A program made the translations under genes and the position numbers. From Cognatilysobacter xinjiangensis (lineage in GTDB: Bacteria > Pseudomonadota > Gammaproteobacteria > Xanthomonadales > Xanthomonadaceae): DNA of 64,000 bases. Location: positions 372,001-436,000 of the forward strand of contig NZ_BMXY01000002.1 of assembly GCF_014651995.1 (NCBI RefSeq), given 5' to 3'. Every line of letters starts with the position of its first letter. Positions within the stretch are counted from its first letter, which is position 1. The notes under the pieces are model-generated. The model did no database searches, was not told where the DNA came from, and saw nothing but the letters and a program-made list of their open reading frames with translations. Below are positions 38,324 to 44,828 of the stretch, piece after piece.

Positions 38324-38554
38324 GAATCGCTCCAAGTGCCTGCGGAAGCGCTTCGAGGGCTTCGCGAAGCGGTCGGAGGGCTTATCGAGGCGGTCGAAGC
38401 GCCTATCGAAGCCGTCGGAGCGCTTCCGGAAGCGCTCGGAGTGCTTATGGAACCGGTCGGAGCGCTTCGGGAAGCGCCTGAAGTGCTTCCGGAAGCCCGC
38501 GAAGCGCCTCCGGAGAGGCTGCGAGTGGTTCGCGAACCGGTCTGGGCGATTCGC
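38324..38554. repeat. 21-bp tandem repeat, 11 degenerate units
   Basis: Eleven consecutive 21-base units with consensus near GAAGCGGTCGGAGCGCTTCC plus one base, e.g. 38366-38386, 38408-38428 and 38450-38470. Since 21 is a multiple of three, each frame spells a seven-residue repeat (for example EAVGALP, KRSERFR), so several frames stay open. It is best seen as a minisatellite; a coding role is unproven. Confidence 0.85.
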
Positions 38555-38660
38555 GGGGCGGTCTCGGCGTCGGTCCTGGCGCGTGGCCTGGCCGACGGGC
38601 CGCTCGTGGCGTATCCATCGGCGGGAGCGGGGCAGGCCGCCGCGGGTCGGCGAGTCGGAC

Positions 38661-38723
38661 GCGTTTGGTGCGCTGCGCGCCCGAGTCGACTTCCTTGCCG
38701 CCGAAAGAAACGTAACCGGACGA
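38661..38723. repeat. dispersed intergenic repeat, partial copy D
   Basis: Matches the left part of copy A (GCGTTTGGTGCGCTG followed by the purine-rich CCGAAAGAAACGTAACC), but the right-hand core is missing. Confidence 0.55.
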
Positions 38724-38833
38724 AACTGCTGTTCTGCTTGCCCCGGCGCGCCAGCCGGTCCGACTTCCGGCACATGCCTCGACCCGTCGAAGGCGCCTAA
38801 TTGGCGCGTGACCCGGAGTGGAGGACGTGTCGC

Positions 38834-39064
38834 ATGGCTCACGAATCCCGTATTGCCCGCTTGTCCAGCCGCCAGAAGAAGGCGTCAGCACTCTTCCTGA
38901 TGGTGCTTGCCCTGGCGTTCGCGAACGAGGCGTTCGATTGGCCGCTCGTTGGCACCTACGACTGGGAAGCCATCCTCGCGTTGACTCTCTTCGGTCTCGG
39001 CGGCATTGCGGGCGCCGCGGTTTCGAGTCGCCGCCCCGGCTCGAGCGCCGCGTCCCGCGCCTGA
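38834..39064 (+). CDS. small membrane protein, 76 aa
   Basis: 76 residues with two TM segments (ASALFLMVLALAFANEAF and ILALTLFGLGGIAGAAV), basic N-terminus and Ser/Arg tail. ATG at 38834 follows GTGGAGGA, a good ribosome site. Family unknown. It is flanked by repeats. Confidence 0.6.
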   Translation: MAHESRIARLSSRQKKASALFLMVLALAFANEAFDWPLVGTYDWEAILALTLFGLGGIAGAAVSSRRPGSSAASRA

Positions 39065-39577
39065 AAGGCGCTCGCGGTTGGCGAGCCGCGCCTCGTTCCG
39101 GCGCGGCTCGAGGCCGTCGACGCCGGCTTGCAGGGCGGGCCTGAGGCGACCTTCGCCAGACGCACCGCCAAAAGGCGTTACGAGCGCTGGCGCGCGCGAG
39201 TCGACTGCTTTGCTCCCGAAGAAAAGCAGCCAAAAGAAGCGGCGCGCGCCGAGGATCTACAGCTCGCGACCGGCTGCGACTGCCCGGATCGCCACACGCG
39301 GCACCCTGTAGCCCGTCGCAGCGCGGCAGGCGTTCGTCAGCGCGCGAGCCAGTAGCTCGCAGGCAGCGCTTCCCCACGTGATGGCGACGATGCACGTCCT
39401 GTGCGCCGCCCTTCGGTCTCGTGGCATTGACGGGCTATCGGGGGCGAGGAATTTCACTCCGCCCCCTGTTTCTCCTGGGCCCGGGTAGCCGCTTGGAAGT
39501 GGAGCCTGACGCCTTTTCACTTGCGACCGGCCGCCGCCGCCCGTACAAGGTCCGCGTCCCTCCGCCCACGCCGCCCC
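39065..39577. other. 513-bp spacer with repeat copy B
   Basis: Contains copy B of the dispersed repeat and a leader of about 150 bases before the PhyH gene. No other supported gene. Confidence 0.55.
39189..39420. repeat. dispersed intergenic repeat, copy B
   Basis: Shares with copy A the purine-rich left part (GAAGAAAAGCAGCCAAAAGA), GATCTACAGCTCGCGACCGG, and the core GTTCGTCAGCGCGCGAGCCA. The hairpin here has one mismatch (GCGAGCCAGTAGCTCGC). Confidence 0.75.
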
Positions 39578-40234
39578 GTGATCGACCGCGACGCACTGCA
39601 ACGTGACGGCTACGCCCTGCTGCGTGGCGCCATCCCCGACGCCTGGCTCGACCCGCTGCGCGCCGCCTTCGATGCGGGCGTGCGGCCCGGGCACGCGTGG
39701 CCGGTGCCGCGCGGTCCGGACTGGCGGCATGCGCTGGTCGATCTCGACCCCACCGTGCGCGCCGTGTGCCGCCTGCCGGCGATGATCGCCGCCGCGGGCG
39801 CATTGATCGGCGAGCGCTTCTTCCTGGCGCAGGTGGAAGGCCGCGAACCCCTCCCCGACGGCGGACACCAGGGACTGCACCGCGATCTCTCCGCGACGCG
39901 CGCAGGCGATACCGTCAACGCGATCGCCTTCTTCGACGACTACGGCCCGCACAACGGCGCTACGCGGTTGGTGCCGGGCAGCCACCGCACCGAGCCGCGC
40001 AGCGCTCCGGTCGACCCCGACGCCGAATCGCGCGCGATACAGCTCGCCGGCCGCGGCGGCGACGTGCTCGTATTCGACGCCGATCTGGTGCACGCGGCAT
40101 CGTGCAATACCAGCGGTGCGCGCCGGCGGTCGATCCTGATCGGCTACTTCGCGGCGCCCAACCTCGAGGCGCACCGCGCGACGGCGGCGCTGCGCGGGGT
40201 GCGCATGGATGAGGTCGAGTTCTTCGAGCCGTAA
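39578..40234 (+). CDS. phytanoyl-CoA dioxygenase (PhyH) family protein
   Basis: 218-residue putative Fe(II)/2-oxoglutarate oxygenase. The triad is H101-x-D103 (LHRD) and H172 (LVHAAS), followed by Arg182-184 that would hold 2-oxoglutarate. The strand RLVPGSH is also conserved. GTG at 39578 (VIDRDALQRDGY) is chosen since the family starts with such a helix; a TTG at 39521 would add an odd basic leader. Shorter than the first PhyH protein at 280. Substrate unknown. Confidence 0.8.
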   Translation: MIDRDALQRDGYALLRGAIPDAWLDPLRAAFDAGVRPGHAWPVPRGPDWRHALVDLDPTVRAVCRLPAMIAAAGALIGERFFLAQVEGREPLPDGGHQGLHRDLSATRAGDTVNAIAFFDDYGPHNGATRLVPGSHRTEPRSAPVDPDAESRAIQLAGRGGDVLVFDADLVHAASCNTSGARRRSILIGYFAAPNLEAHRATAALRGVRMDEVEFFEP

Positions 40235-40284
40235 GCGCGGCCGGATCGCCGACAGGCGACGGGACGGGCACGGGTCGGCGAGCG

Positions 40285-40426
40285 CGCCGGATCGCCACAC
40301 TCGGCACTGCTTGCCCGCCGCAGCACGGCGGGCGTTCGTCAGCGCGCGAGCCAGCCGATCGCGAGCGGCGCTGCCTCGTTTGGTCGCGACGGCGCGCGTC
40401 GTGCGCGCCGCCCTTGGGGGGTCTGT
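40285..40426. repeat. dispersed intergenic repeat, copy C (right part)
   Basis: Starts at GCCGGATCGCCACACTCGGC and includes the exact core GTTCGTCAGCGCGCGAGCCA and the GCGCGCCGCCCTT end, but lacks the purine-rich left part seen in A, B and D. Confidence 0.7.
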
Positions 40427-40460
40427 CGATAGCACTCGGCAAATGAGGTCCAGGGAACTC

Positions 40461-40671
40461 GACTCTGACCTTCAATCCGGCTCGGCTACCGACGGCGACG
40501 AAAATGCACTCTGACCCCGTTTTCGTGGTGTTGCCAGGCTACTGAGGTCGAGGAATCGGACTCTGACGCCAATTTCCTAAATGAACCTGACCCCTTTGTT
40601 CGGAGCCCTTTGTTCGCTTTTTTTGCGTTACTACTCGGCTGCTGAGGTTGAGGAAATCGCACTCTGACCCC
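40461..40671. repeat. cluster of GGGGTCAGAGT-type repeat units
   Basis: Three 36-37-bp units (40482-40518, 40535-40570, 40635-40671) run CGGCT-N-CTGAGGTYGAGGAA-like to CACTCTGACCCC, plus two shorter relatives at 40461-40470 and 40583-40594. On the other strand the constant end reads GGGGTCAGAGTG. The last two units are offset by exactly 100 bases. Such ends are found next to mobile or REP-related DNA; none of those proteins is visible here. Confidence 0.7.
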
Positions 40672-40703
40672 TGCCTCTCTCCTGCTTATCTGTTTCTGCT
40701 TCG

Positions 40704-41894
40704 CTAGGAAATAGACATCCGAAGCGCGGGATAAAACGTGCTGATCGGATTGTCCACCGCCTCGGGGTCGTCCAGAGCCCGACGCACCTGGCTGCTGATC
40801 TCCGCACGATGCGTTTCAAGCTTTGGGACTAGCGAATAGATGTCGGACGTATCTATACGTATCGTGCGCATCTGGTTTACATCGAAAGGCAATCGCTCCT
40901 GCGTTCGCGAAATTTGCACAATTGGCAATCGCGCGGCGTGGCGCAAGGCGAGTTCGTAAAACACGTTCGGGTTGTGAAATGACAAGTCTGCAATCACAAG
41001 TCTCGATTGCAGTATGCAGTCGATGATTTGCCGAGTGATCGTTCCTGGCTTGTCAATCGCATCCGCCCTGACAAGCTTCAATCCGAAAGGCTCCAGAGCA
41101 GGCTCAACAATAGAGCTGACAAAGAGATCGGAGTGCTTGCGCTGCTCGCTACCCTCCTCACCGATAGGCGTGATGTAAAAGCACATGGCGTCAAATTCGG
41201 CCTTAGGCGCTGTCACCATTGCGCCGTTTTCCACACGGTATTGATCTAGTTGTGGCCGGGCAAAATCGGATAGCACGCGCGAGTCCGCTTTCGCTGGAAG
41301 CGTATCTAAAAAGTGCTCAACTGAGACAATTCGTTCCGCGCCCGAGAGGGTCTGCAGCAGACCGACAAACCGCAGGTTGATCACAAATGTATCAACCGCT
41401 TCTTCTGCGAGATCTTCAGGCACCCCGGCATCTTTGGCCGCGTCGATCAGGGCAGCTCTCAGTGGAAGCTTATTTCCTAGAAATCGCTCGTATAGAGCTC
41501 TGAACGAATCGATTCGCTCGATTGCGAGGGCTATGCGAGCGCGGGACTGCTCACGAGGTGGGAGCTCATCATCAACCGCTTTCAGGCCGTCGCTTGTGAG
41601 TTTGAGAAATTCAGCCTGATAGCCGCCCTCGGTTAGCCCGTACTTGCCCGCATTGGTGATGAGCTGGCGACTTGCGCTGCTTTCTGGTGACTTTTGAAGG
41701 TGGTCAAAGACAGATACTCGTCTAACGGCTTGCCCGCTTCCGAAATCAAATATCGCCTTCGCAAATTCGAGCGCTTCCTGAAAAGACGCCGCAGGAAAAG
41801 GGCGGCTGTTCCTTGCCTTTTTCTTAGTCACGGCCGCCTCAATGCGTTCCTCATGCGTTTGAGGTGTTTGCGAGTGCCTAGCTTTAGTCACCAT
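40704..41894 (-). CDS. winged-helix + nucleoside-deoxyribosyltransferase/TIR-like protein
   Basis: 396 residues. An N-terminal part (about 36-200) looks like a DUF5343-type winged-helix sensor region (LITNAGKYGLTEGGY ... LTSDGLKAVDD, then RALYERFLGNKLPLRAAL). The C-terminal domain (236-348) has FYITPIGEEGSEQRKHSD, RADAID, and ADLSFHNPNVFYELALRHA, the pattern of NDT/TIR-like enzymes; Glu314 in YEL matches the NDT nucleophile. Family members may cleave nucleotides or NAD-like molecules. Base composition is clearly AT-richer than neighbours. It overlaps the upstream membrane gene by 11 bases. Confidence 0.8.
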   Translation of the reverse strand: MVTKARHSQTPQTHEERIEAAVTKKKARNSRPFPAASFQEALEFAKAIFDFGSGQAVRRVSVFDHLQKSPESSASRQLITNAGKYGLTEGGYQAEFLKLTSDGLKAVDDELPPREQSRARIALAIERIDSFRALYERFLGNKLPLRAALIDAAKDAGVPEDLAEEAVDTFVINLRFVGLLQTLSGAERIVSVEHFLDTLPAKADSRVLSDFARPQLDQYRVENGAMVTAPKAEFDAMCFYITPIGEEGSEQRKHSDLFVSSIVEPALEPFGLKLVRADAIDKPGTITRQIIDCILQSRLVIADLSFHNPNVFYELALRHAARLPIVQISRTQERLPFDVNQMRTIRIDTSDIYSLVPKLETHRAEISSQVRRALDDPEAVDNPISTFYPALRMSIS

Positions 41895-42534
41895 GCGCGC
41901 GGTCCGTTAACGGAAGAGTTGAGGTCAATTTTTCGCCCCCGCTCGACAATGGTATGCCGAGTTCTCGGCGGCAGATTTCCATGCGGATTTCATGAAGCTG
42001 CCATGCCCCTTTTCGGGCTTGGTCGAGCATGTAAATCGCTATTGCCGCAGTTGCGATCACAAGTCCAAGAGTCGTTTGCCAGTCGAATCCAACGTCTTTT
42101 ACCCAGGCGAGTGCGATGGCAAATGCCGCGGATGTACACGCGGGAATCATGGAGAGCTCGAACTTCAACCGGGTGACCATGGCCCGAACATAGCGCTGCG
42201 CGACGAATCGTTCGGCCGAGGTGGTGAAAAGGTAGCTCATCCACTGTTGATCGAAGTCTGAGTAGGCGAGTGACTTCGTGCGGCAAACGTAGCGATCGAC
42301 GTACTTAACCTCAATTTCTGATCCGACGTCCTCAATGATCATTCCTACGACTAGAGACAACGCCAGCACAGAGGCGCCGACGATTACGCCCGCGTCTTGC
42401 CACGTCGTTACCTGCAGGAGGGCCGGCCATATGAACCATGCGGCCCAAGGAAATGCGGCGAGCATTCCAGGCAGGAGGATCACAACCACCACGCGGAAGA
42501 CGTCGGGCTTCAGCGGACTGCTGATATCCATCAT
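41884..42534 (-). CDS. four-TM membrane protein, partner of the NDT/TIR-like gene
   Basis: 216 residues with hydrophobic spans at about 13-40, 47-68, 125-145 and 152-171, a cytoplasmic loop of about 55 residues between the second and third, and a polar C-terminal tail of about 45 residues. No family recognised. Start at 42534 or 42531 (two ATGs in a row). AT-rich codon use like its partner; overlap of 11 bases with the next gene implies one operon. A membrane effector or anchor is possible. Confidence 0.72.
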   Translation of the reverse strand: MMDISSPLKPDVFRVVVVILLPGMLAAFPWAAWFIWPALLQVTTWQDAGVIVGASVLALSLVVGMIIEDVGSEIEVKYVDRYVCRTKSLAYSDFDQQWMSYLFTTSAERFVAQRYVRAMVTRLKFELSMIPACTSAAFAIALAWVKDVGFDWQTTLGLVIATAAIAIYMLDQARKGAWQLHEIRMEICRRELGIPLSSGGEKLTSTLPLTDRAHGD

Positions 42535-42544
42535 TCATATCCAC

Positions 42545-42577
42545 AAAAAAGGCCAGGTCGTGTCGATGCCTGGCCTT
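42545..42577 (-). terminator. rho-independent terminator of nrdJb
   Basis: Perfect nine-base stem AAGGCCAGG / CCTGGCCTT around an 11-base loop, followed on the minus strand by six T (plus-strand A run 42545-42550). It closes the leftward nrdJb gene and lies only ten bases before the ATG of the low-GC membrane gene. Confidence 0.88.
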
Positions 42578-42604
42578 GATTGAAGTGCTGTTAGGGGTGG
42601 GGCC

Positions 42605-43333
42605 TCACCCGCACTTGCTATACCCACAATTCAAGCAAGTCGCACACCCATCCATCAGCACCAGCGCCTTCGTGCTGCACTTGTGGCACATGGTCGCGCT
42701 GGGCGGGAAGGTGGTGCCGTCGCCGGTGACGGCCACGCTCTCGTTCGCGGCGGGTGCATTCGCGCGTTCGTACGCGGCGCGCTTCTCGGCGATCAGGGCG
42801 CGGGCGGCGTCGCTCATTTCGGGGTCGTGGATCAGGCCGATCGACTTCATGTGTTCCTCGACCACGGCGCCGATCTCGGCCACCAGGCTCGGCATGTACA
42901 CGCCGCCGGCCTTGAAGTAGCCGCCGCGCGGGTCGAACACGGCCTTCATCTCGTCGACCAGGAAGGTCACGTCGCCGCCCTTGCGGAACACGGCGGACAT
43001 GATGCGCGTGAGCGCGACGATCCACTGGAAGTGCTCCATCGACTTGGAGTTGATGAAGACCTCGAACGGGCGGCGCTGTTCGTGCTCGGTGCCGGCGTTG
43101 AGCACGATGTCGTTGATCGTCACGTACATGGCGTGCTCGACCAGCGGCGTCTTGATCTTGTAGGTGGAGCCGATCAGCACGTCCGGGCGCTCGACGCGCT
43201 CGTGCATCTGGATGACGTCGGCGAGCTTGTTCTCCACCGGGGCGGGCGCGCTGCTGGCCTGGGCCTCGCGGGCGCGATCCTCCGCACCGATCACGCTGTA
43301 GCCCTTGATTTTCTTCTCGATCTTGACGGCCAT
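42605..43333 (-). CDS. nrdJb: class II ribonucleotide reductase, small part (NrdJb, TSCPD domain)
   Basis: 242-residue C-terminal portion of the adenosylcobalamin-dependent reductase, separate as in Pseudomonas NrdJb. The TSCPD-type domain spans about 45-160 (VFINSKSMEHFQWIVALTRI), and the tail holds zinc-ribbon/redox Cys: CHKCSTKAL, CATCLNCGYSKC. It supplies the C-terminal electron-transfer Cys for NrdJa. Strong terminator behind. An H1-like gene separates it from NrdJa. Confidence 0.87.
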   Translation of the reverse strand: MAVKIEKKIKGYSVIGAEDRAREAQASSAPAPVENKLADVIQMHERVERPDVLIGSTYKIKTPLVEHAMYVTINDIVLNAGTEHEQRRPFEVFINSKSMEHFQWIVALTRIMSAVFRKGGDVTFLVDEMKAVFDPRGGYFKAGGVYMPSLVAEIGAVVEEHMKSIGLIHDPEMSDAARALIAEKRAAYERANAPAANESVAVTGDGTTFPPSATMCHKCSTKALVLMDGCATCLNCGYSKCG

Positions 43334-43444
43334 CGGCCCTGTCCCCGTGCTGCGTTGCTGTTGTCGGTAGTGGCGCGTCGCCCTGGGCGGCGCGTCGTGG
43401 AATCGGAAGGTGCCGGCGGCGGGCCGCCGGCACCGGTTGCTGCG

Positions 43445-44617
43445 TTACAGGCTGGCGCGGCTGTCGCCGCGGCTGCGGCCGTTCAGGCCGCGACCGGCCA
43501 GCGAGCCGCGCGCCGTGGCGCCGCGCGAGGCGGTGCCGGTGCTGCGGGTGGACGCGGCCGAACGGCTGCCCGCGCTCTTGCGCGCGCCGCCCTTCTTCGC
43601 CGCCGCGCCGCGCGAGGACGCGCCGGCCGAACGGCCCGACGCCTTCTTCGCGGTGGCGGTGCGGCCGCCCTTCTTGGCCGCCGAGCCGCGGCCCGTCGAA
43701 CCGCCGCGGCCGCTCGAGCTGCCGCCGCGGCCCGAGGCCTTCTTGGCCGCCGAGCGCGTCGACTTCTTCGCCGCCGCCGTGCGACCGCCGGCCGACTTCT
43801 TCGACGCGGCCTTGCGCGCGCCGCCCTTCTTGGCGGCCGTCTTGCGCGTGGCGCCGGTCTTGGAGGCCGCCGTCTTGCGCGCGCCGCCCTTCTTCGCCGC
43901 GGTCTTGCGCGTGGCGCCCTTCTTGGCGGCTGCCTTGCGCGCGCCGGTGGCGCGGGTCTGCGCACCCTTGCGGGCGGCGGCCGAGCGGCGTGCGCTGGCG
44001 GCCGTCTCGCGCACGGCCTTGGTGGCGCGCGTGGCGGACTTCTTCACCGCCTTCTTCGCGGCGTTGACCTTGCGCGTCGTCGCGGCCTTCTTGCCGGCCG
44101 CCACGCGCGTGGTCGACTTGCGACCGCCCGCGGCCTTCTTCGTCGCGGTCTTCTTGCTGGTGGCGCTCTTGCGCGCGCCGGCCGACTTGGTGGCCGACGT
44201 CGAGCGCGAGCCCGCCGCCTTCTTGCTGGCGGTCTTGCGGCCGCCGGTGGACGTGCCGGTGCCGGCCGAGCGCGAGCCCGCCGCCTTCTTCGTCGCGCTC
44301 TTGCGGCCGCCGGCCGACTTGCCGGCGCTGCCCGTACGCGTCGCGCGGCTACGCGACGCGGTGGACTTGCGGGCGCCCGACGAGCGGGCTTCCTTGCGCG
44401 CGGCGGTGCTGGTGCGCGTCAGCGACTTCTTCGCGTTCTGCACCACGCGGCCGACCGCGTCGCCCGCGCTGCTCGCGGTGTCGACGACCTTCTCGACCAC
44501 GGTGCTGGCGGTGCCGGCGATGGCGCTGCCGATGTTGCTCGCGGTTTCCGCCACGGTGCCCGCCGCATTGGAGAGCGTCGAGGTCACGCCGTTGCCACTT
44601 CCGTTTCCATTGCTCAT
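43445..44617 (-). CDS. histone H1-like Lys/Ala-rich protein
   Basis: 390 residues with a short N-terminal Ser/Ala/Thr-rich helix and a long tail of repeats such as AAKKGGARKTAAKK and SKKTATKKAAGGRK, composition dominated by Ala, Lys, Arg, Ser and Gly. It is like the AlgP/H1-type proteins of Pseudomonas and Xanthomonas that bind DNA. ATG at 44617 follows a strong AAGGAGG site; the ATG at 44641 lacks one. It lies between nrdJa and nrdJb. Confidence 0.82.
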   Translation of the reverse strand: MSNGNGSGNGVTSTLSNAAGTVAETASNIGSAIAGTASTVVEKVVDTASSAGDAVGRVVQNAKKSLTRTSTAARKEARSSGARKSTASRSRATRTGSAGKSAGGRKSATKKAAGSRSAGTGTSTGGRKTASKKAAGSRSTSATKSAGARKSATSKKTATKKAAGGRKSTTRVAAGKKAATTRKVNAAKKAVKKSATRATKAVRETAASARRSAAARKGAQTRATGARKAAAKKGATRKTAAKKGGARKTAASKTGATRKTAAKKGGARKAASKKSAGGRTAAAKKSTRSAAKKASGRGGSSSGRGGSTGRGSAAKKGGRTATAKKASGRSAGASSRGAAAKKGGARKSAGSRSAASTRSTGTASRGATARGSLAGRGLNGRSRGDSRASL

Positions 44618-44656
44618 TTGGAAAGCCCTCCTTAGGGGCACTGTTTTTCAAATCGG

Positions 44657-44675
44657 GATAACGGGTGTCGTTATC
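44657..44675. promoter_or_regulatory. GATAAC-N7-GTTATC inverted repeat
   Basis: Perfect six-base inverted repeat with seven-base spacer, 40 bases upstream of the H1-like gene. Shape and place fit an operator or a small hairpin in its leader. No known regulator assigned. Confidence 0.4.
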
Positions 44676-44828
44676 GCGCTCTGCTATACAGCCGCTGCGC
44701 ACAACAGCGTGTGAAAACCACGCTTACTTCATCGGGGTTTTTGACGGGACGGATGCGTTGCTGACGCGGTGTCGGAACGCATCGCGGGTGCCGCGCGCCG
44801 GGTGCGTTGCCCGCGCGTCGGCGGTCGA

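Larger units (their letters stand above)
38133..38833. other. 700-bp gene-poor region
   Basis: Holds the 21-bp minisatellite and the partial repeat copy D. Frames stay open on both strands because of the repeat and base composition, but none has a start with ribosome site and family support. Confidence 0.6.
40235..40703. other. 469-bp spacer with repeats
   Basis: Contains repeat copy C and then a cluster of CTCTGACCCC-bearing units up to the end of the low-GC genes. Base composition changes here from about 70% G+C to the AT-richer insert. Confidence 0.6.

Noticed and set aside
38195-38900. Heptad-repeat proteins of about 200-220 codons on either strand
   Set aside because: Several frames are open at once because 21-bp units keep every frame open. 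No start with ribosome site or family support singles out one. Kept as a repeat and a finding, not as a gene.
40461-40671. CRISPR array
   Set aside because: Units are too few, uneven in spacing, degenerate, and no cas gene is in the window.
43410-44714. 434- and 650-codon plus-strand frames across the H1-like gene
   Set aside because: They are antisense to the Lys/Ala repeats, giving low-complexity Ala/Arg/Phe-rich chains. The minus-strand gene has a strong ribosome site and known composition.
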